A stretch of DNA of 11,715 nucleotides. It comes from Prevotellaceae bacterium. GTDB lineage: Bacteria > Bacteroidota > Bacteroidia > Bacteroidales > UBA932. The notes under the pieces are model-generated. The model searched no databases. It saw nothing but the letters and a program-made list of their open reading frames with translations, and was not told the origin of the DNA. The stretch lies in assembly GCA_031258755.1 (NCBI GenBank), contig JAIRMK010000202.1, positions 1 through 11,715 on the forward strand, written 5' to 3'. Below, piece after piece: positions 1 through 6,539 of the stretch; the first letter of the stretch is position 1; every line of letters begins with the position of its first letter. A program made the position numbers and the translations under genes.

Positions 1-1
1 A

Positions 2-163
2 CTGTTCCTGGAAAAGGACCCCCGTTCTGTTCTCAGGGAACTGGAAAATCTGTTTGGAAATTATTTGGAGCCGCTTAGACCAGGACGTAAATATCCCAGA
101 ATAAAAAAACGACGACCAAGCACTAAATATTATACTTTAACTAACTATAAACGAGCGATATGA
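2..163 (+). CDS. IS4-like transposase, C-terminal fragment (5' end outside window)
   Basis: An open frame enters from the left edge and encodes 53 residues before a TGA at 161-163. The translation contains LFLEKDPRSVLRELENLF, then the basic stretch RPGRKYPRIKKRR, and ends TNYKRAI. A late 'RPGR.YPR' stretch followed by a short basic tail is typical of the C terminus of IS4-family DDE transposases, to my recollection of that family; the catalytic residues would lie upstream, outside the window. The sequence just after the stop (166-185) looks like the terminal inverted repeat of such an element, which supports the call. Whether the full transposase is intact cannot be judged. A chromosomal gene with a similar basic tail is the alternative, but I think it less likely. 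Confidence 0.6.
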   Translation: MFLEKDPRSVLRELENLFGNYLEPLRPGRKYPRIKKRRPSTKYYTLTNYKRAI

Positions 164-165
164 AG

Positions 166-185
166 CTTAACTTGATGACATTGGG
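166..185 (+). mobile_element. Probable right end (terminal inverted repeat) of the IS4-like element
   Basis: The sequence CTTAACTTGATGACATTGGG begins three bases after the transposase stop codon. Its reverse complement starts CCCAATGTCATCAAG, and this style of end (CAATGTCATnAAGTTAAG) is what I recall for IS4-family elements whose transposase runs almost to the terminus. The left end is outside the window, so neither the inverted-repeat pairing nor a target-site duplication can be confirmed. The exact outer base is uncertain by a few nucleotides. Confidence 0.4.
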
Positions 186-208
186 TTCTACCTTATCTGG
201 GATATCGC

Positions 209-254
209 GGCAGGCTGAGCCTGCCTGAATACATCGAACGAGGAAAATCCTCGT
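209..254. repeat. Two adjacent small palindromes upstream of recG
   Basis: The first is a perfect 7-bp stem, GGCAGGC (209-215) with loop TGA and GCCTGCC (219-225). The second is a perfect 7-bp stem, ACGAGGA (238-244) with loop AAA and TCCTCGT (248-254). A T-run follows only at about 269-274, separated by CCGAACGGGGG, so this is not a classic intrinsic terminator, although it could weakly stop transcription from the IS. The layout is more like a dispersed palindromic intergenic repeat. No function can be assigned from the sequence. Confidence 0.45.
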
Positions 255-276
255 CCGAACGGGGGTTATTTTTTCA

Positions 277-313
277 TTAGTCACATTAGCACATTAAACA
301 ATTAGTCACATTG
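277..313. repeat. Degenerate short tandem repeat (ATTAGTCAC/ATTAGCAC units)
   Basis: The stretch reads as units of 8-9 bases: ATTAGTCAC, ATTAGCAC, ATTAAACA, ATTAGTCAC, ATTG. The 12-mer ATTAGTCACATT occurs twice, 24 bases apart. It is one of several unrelated low-complexity tandem arrays found only between genes in this window. Confidence 0.6.
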
Positions 314-339
314 ACATCTCAGTTCCCGTTCTTTTTTCC

Positions 340-377
340 TATTTTTGCGGGAAATATAAAATTTTCACCTATCTTTG
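340..377 (+). promoter_or_regulatory. Bacteroidota-type promoter(s) for the recG cluster
   Basis: TTTG at 344-347 and TATCTTTG at 370-377 fit the Bacteroidota -33/-7 consensus (TTTG and TAnnTTTG) with a 22-nt spacer, slightly longer than the usual 19-21. Transcription from it would begin at about 382-384, essentially at the recG ATG, giving a leaderless or nearly leaderless mRNA. A second perfect -7 match, TATTTTTG at 340-347, could give a transcript with a leader of about 30 nt, but its -33 partner (TTGA at 311-314) sits too far upstream. Confidence 0.5.
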
Positions 378-381
378 TAGT

Positions 382-2487
382 ATGGCCACTGTGTTAGAGC
401 AAGATATCAAATACCTGCCCGGCGTGGGACCACGGCGTGCGGGTTTGTTGTTTAGCGAATTGAATATTAAGACATTCGGAGACTTTCTCTATACTTTCCC
501 TTTTCGTTACATCGACCGCACGAAATTCTATTCCGTAAGAGAAGTAAACGTCGATCTGCCCTATATTCAACTGCGCGGCAAAATTGTGCGGGTTGAACTT
601 ATCGGCGGCGCGCAAACCCGCCGGAAACGTTTTGTGGCGTATTTTTCAGACGGTACAGGGACCATTGAACTGGTGTTTTTCCAAGGAATTAAATGGATGC
701 AGGAACACCTGAAAATGGGCGTGGAATATATTGTTTTTGGGAAACCCACCGACTTTAGGGGAAAGGTCAACATTGTACATCCCGAAATTGACGAGCCGTC
801 GGGGGAGAAGGGCGGCATACAGTCATCGATGCAGGGTGTTTACCGCAGCACCGAAATATTGCGCGATAACGGATTGGGGCCGCGTGCGTTTTTAAAACTG
901 CAGGCCAATTTGGCGGCTATCATAGCCGGAAAGATAACCGAAACGCTGCCTGCCTTTCTTTTATCCGAGCAGCGTTTAATGCCTCTGCCGGAGGCTTTAT
1001 ACCACATACATTTTCCACAGAGCGCCGAACTGCTTGCACAGGCGCGGCACCGTCTGAAGTTTGAAGAGCTTTTTTATATTCAACTGGGACTTCTCAAACA
1101 GCGGCTGGTGCGTATGGATACCACGCCGGGCTTTGTTTTTTCTACCGTAGGCGATTATTTCAACGCCTGCTACAACCAACTTCCTTTCCCGCTCACCGGC
1201 GCACAAAAACGGGTTATCCGCGAAATTCGTAAAGATTTGAGAAGCGGAAAGCAGATGAACCGCCTGCTGCAGGGCGATGTGGGCAGCGGAAAAACGCTGG
1301 TGGCTTTGTTGTGCGCCCTCATCGCCAATGATAACGGCTATCAGGCCGCCATCATGGCGCCTACCGAAATATTGGCGCAACAACATTACGAGAGTATTGC
1401 GAATTTCATTGAAGGAACGAATATCCGCGTGGGTTTACTGACCGGATCTACGAAGAAAAAAGACCGGCAGGCCTTGTCGGAACAGTTGCTGGACGGCTCT
1501 TTGCATCTTCTTGTGGGCACCCACGCCCTCATTGAAGACACGGTGCAGTTTAAGAACCTTGGTTTTGTAGTCATCGACGAGCAGCACCGTTTTGGCGTGG
1601 AGCAGCGGGCGCGCCTTTGGCGCAAAAACGAACAGCCGCCGCATGTGCTGGTGATGACGGCCACGCCCATTCCCCGCACTTTGGCCATGACGCTTTACGG
1701 CGATCTCGACGTGTCGGTTATCGATGAACTGCCGCCCGGCCGGCAACCTGTGAAAACATTACACTTCTACGAAAATAAACGGTTGCGCGTTTTTGGCTTC
1801 ATGAAAGAACAGATTAAAGCCGGCCGTCAGATTTATGTAGTTTATCCCCTCATCAAAGAATCCGAAAAGATGGATTACCAAAACCTCGAAGACGGTTACG
1901 AAACCATCACGCAGGCGTTTCCTCCTCCGGAGTACCTTACCGCTATTGTACACGGCAAAATGACTGCCGAGAACAAAGCCGCCGACATGCAACTTTTTGT
2001 GAAGGGGAAAGCCCATATCATGGTGGCTACTTCTGTGATTGAAGTGGGCGTTAATGTGCCTAATGCTACCGTGATGGTGATTGAGAGCGCCGAACGCTTC
2101 GGCCTGTCGCAGCTGCACCAGTTGCGCGGGCGCGTGGGGCGCGGCGCCGAGCAGTCCTACTGCATTTTAATGACCGCCTACGAACTTTCTACCGAATCAC
2201 GGAAGCGCATGGCGTTGATGACTTCTACCAGCAATGGTTTTGAAATAGCCGAAGCCGACCTTCAAATTCGCGGACCCGGCGACATGGAAGGAACCCAACA
2301 AAGCGGCATGCCTATCAGCTTGAAGATATCGGATTTGGCGCACGACGGACAGTTGTTGGAACATGTCCGCAGCCTCGCTTCCACCATTTTAAATCAGGAT
2401 CCTGATTTATCTTCCGAAAAAAATGCGTTACTTTGCAGTCGGTTAAAGCAGATAAAATCTATGGCCGACTATAGTGAAATCAGTTAA
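382..2487 (+). CDS. recG: ATP-dependent DNA helicase RecG
   Basis: This superfamily 2 helicase binds branched DNA (stalled forks, Holliday junctions) and drives fork regression and branch migration during repair. At 701 aa it has the usual family length. The N terminus (IKYLPGVGPRRAGLL, with FPFRYIDR at 40-46) matches RecG; the wedge/OB domain follows at about 60-135. Helicase motifs in order are GDVGSGKT (Walker A, 298-305), DEQH (399-402), TATPIPRT (426-433), and the ERFGLSQLHQLRGRVGRG region of motif VI (ends near residue 590). All key motifs are intact. The start fits known RecG N termini, and no good Shine-Dalgarno sequence is visible, as is usual in this phylum. It leads a compact forward cluster; the next gene starts 3 nt after its stop. 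Confidence 0.97.
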   Translation: MATVLEQDIKYLPGVGPRRAGLLFSELNIKTFGDFLYTFPFRYIDRTKFYSVREVNVDLPYIQLRGKIVRVELIGGAQTRRKRFVAYFSDGTGTIELVFFQGIKWMQEHLKMGVEYIVFGKPTDFRGKVNIVHPEIDEPSGEKGGIQSSMQGVYRSTEILRDNGLGPRAFLKLQANLAAIIAGKITETLPAFLLSEQRLMPLPEALYHIHFPQSAELLAQARHRLKFEELFYIQLGLLKQRLVRMDTTPGFVFSTVGDYFNACYNQLPFPLTGAQKRVIREIRKDLRSGKQMNRLLQGDVGSGKTLVALLCALIANDNGYQAAIMAPTEILAQQHYESIANFIEGTNIRVGLLTGSTKKKDRQALSEQLLDGSLHLLVGTHALIEDTVQFKNLGFVVIDEQHRFGVEQRARLWRKNEQPPHVLVMTATPIPRTLAMTLYGDLDVSVIDELPPGRQPVKTLHFYENKRLRVFGFMKEQIKAGRQIYVVYPLIKESEKMDYQNLEDGYETITQAFPPPEYLTAIVHGKMTAENKAADMQLFVKGKAHIMVATSVIEVGVNVPNATVMVIESAERFGLSQLHQLRGRVGRGAEQSYCILMTAYELSTESRKRMALMTSTSNGFEIAEADLQIRGPGDMEGTQQSGMPISLKISDLAHDGQLLEHVRSLASTILNQDPDLSSEKNALLCSRLKQIKSMADYSEIS

Positions 2488-2490
2488 ATT

Positions 2491-3324
2491 ATGCGAAAGT
2501 TTGTTTTGACGATATGCGCTTCCTGTATCTCCGGCGTCCTTATGGCGCAACCGGACAGCACCTGTTTGCCGCTAAGGGTGTTCACGCCCGATAATTTGTC
2601 GTTCAAATCGGGCGAGCGCTTAACGCTTATAGCCTCTTACCGCTGGGGTATCATCAATGCCGATGTGGGCGAAGCCACCTTAATGATACTGGAGGAAACT
2701 TTCCGCGATACCCATTATTTTTATGCACGCAGCTACGCGAAAACATATCGCTTCTGGGATAGCTTTTTTAAAGTCCGCGACGTGTATGAAGGCCGTTTCT
2801 TTGTGCATAACCTTCGTCCTATTTATTTTTACCGTGATATTAAAGAAGGCGACTACCGCATAAAAAACACCTTTTTCTTTAATGACGATTACTCCATCAA
2901 CATGTCGGTGCAGAAATATGACAGGCCGCCCCAGGACACCCTCATGCGGGGACATTCGTGCACGTATGATTTCATAAGTCTTTTTTTTAATGCACGCAAC
3001 ATGGACTTTTCGTCCCTGTATCAGGGGAAAACCTATCCCTACTCCTTCGTCATCGACAGGAATATGTATAACCTTTGGTTTCACTATTTGGGCAAAGAGG
3101 AAAAAAAGATTGATAAAATCGGCACGTTCCGGTGTATGAAATTTGCCGTTAAACTCATCGCCGGCGAAGTGTTTGACGGTAAAAACAGCATGTACATCTG
3201 GATTTCCGATGATGAAAATCATATCCCGTTATATATTGAAACGCCTATTATTGTGGGTAAAGTCTCGGCGCGCCTGAGCCATTATGAGAATTTGAAATAC
3301 CCTTTAACCAGTAAAATAAAATAA
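2491..3324 (+). CDS. DUF3108 family exported protein
   Basis: The 277-aa protein begins with a signal peptide: MRK, a hydrophobic core, and a likely cleavage after VLMA (residues 16-19) before QPDST. The mature part matches the DUF3108 pattern. It has an early FKSGERLTLIASYRWGIINADVGEATL (SGE.L.....WG....G.A), a central FWDSFFKVRDVYEGRF segment, then DFISLFFNARN, and a late segment with an acidic W.SDDE..IPLYIE motif before GKVSARL. Family members are predicted periplasmic or envelope beta-rich proteins with no established reaction. It starts 3 nt after recG and overlaps the next gene by one base (TAATG), so the three are probably co-transcribed and translationally coupled. Co-location with recG suggests operon convenience rather than a shared role. 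DUF3108 is assigned from remembered family features, not a search. Confidence 0.8.
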   Translation: MRKFVLTICASCISGVLMAQPDSTCLPLRVFTPDNLSFKSGERLTLIASYRWGIINADVGEATLMILEETFRDTHYFYARSYAKTYRFWDSFFKVRDVYEGRFFVHNLRPIYFYRDIKEGDYRIKNTFFFNDDYSINMSVQKYDRPPQDTLMRGHSCTYDFISLFFNARNMDFSSLYQGKTYPYSFVIDRNMYNLWFHYLGKEEKKIDKIGTFRCMKFAVKLIAGEVFDGKNSMYIWISDDENHIPLYIETPIIVGKVSARLSHYENLKYPLTSKIK

Positions 3325-3617
3325 TGAGTACAGATAAAATTACCGCTCCCGAAAGCACGCCAAGTTGCGCCGCATGCCCCACTGCGTCGTGTCCCATGTC
3401 GGAGGCCAACCGTAAGAAAAACCCGGCGCCCCGCACATGGTACTTCTGTTTGGCGCTGATATTTTTGCTGTATGTGTTCTTATTTTTATTCCGCAACTAT
3501 ATTCCCGAGCCCTGGACGGCTTTGATTGCCGTGGCCTTGCTGGCCGTGTATCGCATATTGCGCTATTGGCTGCATCCGCCGGCGAAACGAAACAGGTTGC
3601 TTTCATCTAATTCGTAA
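3324..3617 (+). CDS. Small two-helix membrane protein with Cys-rich N terminus
   Basis: I do not recognise a family for this 97-aa protein. The ATG overlaps the preceding stop (TAATG), which strongly supports both start and expression. The N-terminal 35 residues are hydrophilic and carry a cysteine cluster, C15-x2-C18-x4-C23 (SCAACPTASCPMS), followed by basic residues (RKK). Two hydrophobic helices follow, at about 39-57 and 63-80, joined by a short RNYIPEP turn, then a basic tail (PPAKRNR). By the positive-inside rule both termini would face the cytoplasm, so the cysteines could bind a metal or be redox active there; this is inference. The last codons run into a tandem repeat (TAATTCGTAA units), so the exact C terminus may have been reshaped by repeat expansion. 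Confidence 0.75.
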   Translation: MSTDKITAPESTPSCAACPTASCPMSEANRKKNPAPRTWYFCLALIFLLYVFLFLFRNYIPEPWTALIAVALLAVYRILRYWLHPPAKRNRLLSSNS

Positions 3618-3645
3618 TAATTCGTAATAATTCGTTTAATTCGTA
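3609..3645. repeat. TAATTCGTAA tandem repeat between small membrane gene and trkA
   Basis: Two 10-bp TAATTCGTAA units are followed by the shorter variants TAATTCGTT and TAATTCGT. The repeat starts inside the last codons of the upstream gene and supplies its TAA stop, then fills the gap to the trkA start. A change in repeat number would alter the gene spacing but not the trkA frame. Confidence 0.75.
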
Positions 3646-3649
3646 TCCA

Positions 3650-4996
3650 ATGAAAATCGTAATAGCAGGAGCCGGTGAGGTAGGAAGCCACCTTGCCATG
3701 ATGCTGGGCGAAGGCCATCATTCCATCACCGTTATTGACCATGACGAGGATCGCCTGCGTAAAGCGGCGGAAGCGGTGGACTTGATGGCTATCCATGGCA
3801 TGTCCACATCTATTGCCACGCTTGAACGCGCACATGTCGATAAGGCCGATTTGTTTATTGCCGTGAGCCCTTCCGTAGAACAGGACATGAATGTGGTGAG
3901 CGCCGCATTTGCGAAAAAAATGGGCGCCAAAAAAGTCATTGCGCGTATTAATAATGATGAATACTTGCGTCCCGAACATAATGCCATATTTACCGATTTG
4001 GGGATTGACTATCTGTTTTATCCCGAAAAAAATGCGGTGGTGGAAATTCTCAACCTCTTGTCGCAAACCGGCACCACTGAATTTATGGATTTCTCGGGCG
4101 GGCGCTTGCAGCTTATCGCCTACAAGTTGGAAAAAGGTGCGCCGGTGATTAACAAAACCCTGCACGAGGTGTCGGGGAATAACAGCATAGATTACCGTGC
4201 GGTGGCCATTTCGCGCAATGGCAAAACGATTATTCCCACCGGGTCTGATACATTCAAAGAGGATGACCTGGTATTTATCGTTACCAATAAAGAAGGGATT
4301 CAGGACGCGTTGAAAGATTCGGGCAAGTCGAATGTCAATGTGCGCAAAGTGCTTATTCTGGGCGGCACCCGCATCGGCGTTATGCTCGCGGCCGCGCTGG
4401 AAGGGAAAGTGGAACAGGTCAAGCTGATTGATTCCGACAGGGAACATTGTGAACGATTAGCCGAAGAACTGTCGGAAACCCTTATTATATGCGGCGACAT
4501 CCGCAACACCGACCTCCTGCTGGAAGAAGATATTCACAATATCGACGCCTTTGTGGCGGTTACCGGAAGTTCCGAAACCAACATTTTATCGTGCATTTTC
4601 GCCAAGCGCATGGGCGTGAAGAAAACCATCGCCGAGATTGAAAATATTGACTACATCCACCTGGCCGAAAATATGGGCGTGGACACCATTATCAATAAAA
4701 AAATCATCACCGCCGGGCGTATTTTCCGTTTTACCATGGGCTCCAACGTGCAATCCATCCGGCTGCTTAACGGGTCGGAGGCCGAGGTGCTCGAGTTTAT
4801 TGTGAAATCGGGCAGCCCTGTGACCAAAGGGAAAATCAGGGATATCGATTTCCCGGAAAATGCGGTTATCGGCGGGGTGGTGCGGGGCAATGCCAATTTT
4901 ATTGCAGTAGGCGACAGCGAAATAAAACCCTACGACAGGGTCGTGGTCGTGAGCCTCCCATCGGCCATTTCCAAGGTAAGTAAATTTTTCGAATAA
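3650..4996 (+). CDS. trkA: Trk system potassium transporter subunit TrkA
   Basis: TrkA is the peripheral cytoplasmic, nucleotide-binding regulatory subunit of TrkH/TrkG potassium channels. The 448-aa length is standard for the two-unit form. The N-terminal RCK/Rossmann domain opens with MKIVIAGAGEVGSHLA (GxGxxG) and has an acidic residue after the second strand (VIDHDEDRL). A TrkA-C-like subdomain lies at about 140-220. A second Rossmann domain begins near residue 233 (VLILGGTRIGVMLA), with LIDSDREHCE downstream, and a second TrkA-C subdomain ends the protein. The second glycine loop is GGTRIG, so it may bind nucleotide differently from the first. It starts 32 nt after the preceding small membrane gene. 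No trkH pore gene follows here, although trkA and trkH are often adjacent in Bacteroidota, so its partner must be encoded elsewhere. Confidence 0.95.
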   Translation: MKIVIAGAGEVGSHLAMMLGEGHHSITVIDHDEDRLRKAAEAVDLMAIHGMSTSIATLERAHVDKADLFIAVSPSVEQDMNVVSAAFAKKMGAKKVIARINNDEYLRPEHNAIFTDLGIDYLFYPEKNAVVEILNLLSQTGTTEFMDFSGGRLQLIAYKLEKGAPVINKTLHEVSGNNSIDYRAVAISRNGKTIIPTGSDTFKEDDLVFIVTNKEGIQDALKDSGKSNVNVRKVLILGGTRIGVMLAAALEGKVEQVKLIDSDREHCERLAEELSETLIICGDIRNTDLLLEEDIHNIDAFVAVTGSSETNILSCIFAKRMGVKKTIAEIENIDYIHLAENMGVDTIINKKIITAGRIFRFTMGSNVQSIRLLNGSEAEVLEFIVKSGSPVTKGKIRDIDFPENAVIGGVVRGNANFIAVGDSEIKPYDRVVVVSLPSAISKVSKFFE

Positions 4997-5033
4997 CGTA
5001 CCACCGTCAGCGGGGGGAAACAAATGTGTGTAA

Positions 5034-5055
5034 GGGCGAACCGGTATGTTCGCCC
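5034..5055. repeat. Perfect 8-bp hairpin downstream of trkA
   Basis: GGGCGAAC (5034-5041), loop CGGTAT, GTTCGCCC (5048-5055). It starts 38 nt after the trkA stop. No T-run follows on the plus strand, so it could stabilise the trkA mRNA 3' end or be a dispersed palindromic repeat rather than an intrinsic terminator. Confidence 0.6.
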
Positions 5056-5068
5056 GGAACAGCGCGGA

Positions 5069-5106
5069 ATAAAAAAAGGTCGCCAAAAGATTTTTTTGAC
5101 AACCTT
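5069..5106 (-). terminator. Intrinsic terminator for the reverse-strand exported-protein pair
   Basis: Read on the minus strand, AAGGTTGTC (5106-5098) pairs with GGCGACCTT (5084-5076). The 9-bp stem includes G-U pairs, encloses a 13-nt A/T-rich loop, and is followed directly by a T-run (5075-5069). It lies about 220 nt beyond the stop of the FISUMP gene. Read on the plus strand the same hairpin is not followed by a T-run, so it does not serve trkA well. Confidence 0.65.
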
Positions 5107-5329
5107 AGTTTCGTTTCGGTCTTGCAAGATTGCCCTTCTGCGGTGAGAACGACACAGGATTTGCAGGAGAAACGTTTTCACAATCCGATTTATTTATTGT
5201 TGTTGTTTACAGATGTTAGACTATTAGATTATAGATATTAGACAAAGACATTCCAAGATTTCATAATTCAAATACTGCCAACCGCTACTGCCCACTGCTA
5301 CTTTCCGTTCTCCCTTTCCCCGTTCTCCG

Positions 5330-6487
5330 CTAATTCCTTACGCAGCGCACGGAAAAACCGTTCGAACGACTACTAAAGCCGCGGCTCACCTGGGCGTTGT
5401 TATAGTTGAACTGACGGTTCCATACAGCGTTGCTGCTCCCCACAGAGGAACTCCAATAGTAGACATATGCACCCCGATAGCTGAGCTGCGAACCATCGTG
5501 GCGGCGAGCCCCGGCGGGCGCCGCGCCGAAACTAGAATCGTTGGTGCCGCGATTATCGTGGTCTGACCACGCGCCATTACCCGGATCACCGCCCATGTAC
5601 GTAGAAGCAGACTTCATCTTTACGCCGACATTCTCACCCCACCAACCGGTAGTCTCTTGCTGCAACGTATAAGTCGTATTCCCCTCCACCGCATCCAACA
5701 ACTGCGCCCACTCCTTGTCGGTAGGAACATGCCATCCGGAAGGACAAATACCACGACCGCCACCACGTGCATTATTTGCAGCCGCTCCAGCCGTATTACC
5801 CGGCGCACCGGTATTGAAATAATTACTCAACACGTCCGCTTCGTCCCACACACCCTTACCATCCTCGCTCATCGCTGTTTCCCATGTGTATAACGCACCA
5901 TACACATTACACGTATTCTTGTCCGCTGACAAAGTAGCGCCAGCTACCGGCGGACACCAGAACGAACCAATGGCAGGAACACCATTCGCCGTACTTACAA
6001 ACGGTACCCCATTTGCCTGATCAGACTGCTGGTTAAACGTCAAGTCTTTCTGATAATTCAAGTTCTCGGCAAACCATACCTTCCCATCAGGCATCTTCAC
6101 AATCTTATACACCTTGTTATCGCGCGGATCCTGAAATGTACCCATTGCACCTTCCCCAGCATCGCCTGCAATATTTCCGCACGTCAGCACCTCCACTGTA
6201 TAGGCATTCGACGAAGCCCAATCGCAACCCTCTTTCTTCGAACGGCGAACATACGTGTATTTCCCCACCGGCTTATCGGCAGGAACAGTATACCCGCGAG
6301 CACTACCACTAATAATCTCTTTCCCGTCTTCCAACCACTGAAAGGACGACGGATCCGAGGGCGCCTGAAGCTCCTCGATAGAATAAGCCGTGCCCTGGCA
6401 TACTTTTCCCTGGGTATAACCCACCACGCTCAGGCCGCTTACCAAAGCCGCCAAAAGCAACATTTGAATTGTTTTTCTCTGTTTCAT
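5330..6487 (-). CDS. Exported Ig-like plus FISUMP-domain protein
   Basis: The 385-aa protein has a signal peptide (MKQRK, hydrophobic core 8-22, cleavage near YTQG). Residues 28-100 look like a small Ig/PKD-like domain (FQWLEDGKEI, then VGKYTYVRRSKKEGCDW). From about 115 to the end it is a Fibrobacter succinogenes major paralogous (FISUMP) domain: GTFQDPRDNKVYKIVKMPDGKVWFAENLNY, then YGALYTWETAMS, GICPSGWHVPTDKEWAQLLD, and the terminal YYWSSS...GFSVRCVRN. This fold is related to C-type-lectin/formylglycine-enzyme-like domains and is common on secreted proteins of gut Bacteroidota and Fibrobacter; a binding or adhesion role is inferred. No lipobox and no T9SS C-terminal domain are seen. It lies 52 nt downstream of another exported-protein gene on the same strand, probably in one transcript. 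The start follows directly on an AT-rich, C-poor leader. Confidence 0.85.
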   Translation of the reverse strand: MKQRKTIQMLLLAALVSGLSVVGYTQGKVCQGTAYSIEELQAPSDPSSFQWLEDGKEIISGSARGYTVPADKPVGKYTYVRRSKKEGCDWASSNAYTVEVLTCGNIAGDAGEGAMGTFQDPRDNKVYKIVKMPDGKVWFAENLNYQKDLTFNQQSDQANGVPFVSTANGVPAIGSFWCPPVAGATLSADKNTCNVYGALYTWETAMSEDGKGVWDEADVLSNYFNTGAPGNTAGAAANNARGGGRGICPSGWHVPTDKEWAQLLDAVEGNTTYTLQQETTGWWGENVGVKMKSASTYMGGDPGNGAWSDHDNRGTNDSSFGAAPAGARRHDGSQLSYRGAYVYYWSSSVGSSNAVWNRQFNYNNAQVSRGFSSRSNGFSVRCVRN

Positions 6488-6539
6488 AATTTTTTGTTTG
6501 TTTATTTTTTGTTTAATTGTTTAGCTGTTTAGCTGTCTG
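6488..6539. repeat. Short intergenic spacer with TTTAGCTG repeats
   Basis: The 52-nt spacer between the two reverse-strand genes contains 8-bp units on the plus strand (TTTAATTG, TTTAGCTG, TTTAGCTG, then TCTG), next to A/T-rich sequence beside the FISUMP start. No promoter match is seen inside it, which favours co-transcription of the two genes. Confidence 0.5.

Larger units (their letters stand above)
4997..5329. other. Intergenic gap between convergent trkA and FISUMP gene
   Basis: The gap holds a perfect hairpin (5034-5055), a minus-strand terminator (5069-5106), and AT-rich repetitive text around 5214-5241 (TTAGACTATTAGATTATAGA style). A C-rich module at 5286-5329 recurs upstream of the neighbouring repeat-protein gene. 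A 71-codon open frame at 5026-5241 shows no protein-like character. I see no gene. Confidence 0.6.

Noticed and set aside
238..274. Intrinsic terminator between the IS end and recG
   Set aside because: The stem ACGAGGA/TCCTCGT is separated from the T-run by about 14 nt of GC-containing sequence, so it does not fit the terminator pattern well.
3563..4447. 294-codon minus-strand open frame antisense to trkA
   Set aside because: It is the shadow of a clear trkA coding frame; its His/Phe/Asn-rich translation has no recognisable domain.
5026..5241. 71-codon plus-strand open frame after trkA
   Set aside because: It runs through a hairpin, a minus-strand terminator and low-complexity repeat text, and its translation has no protein-like features.
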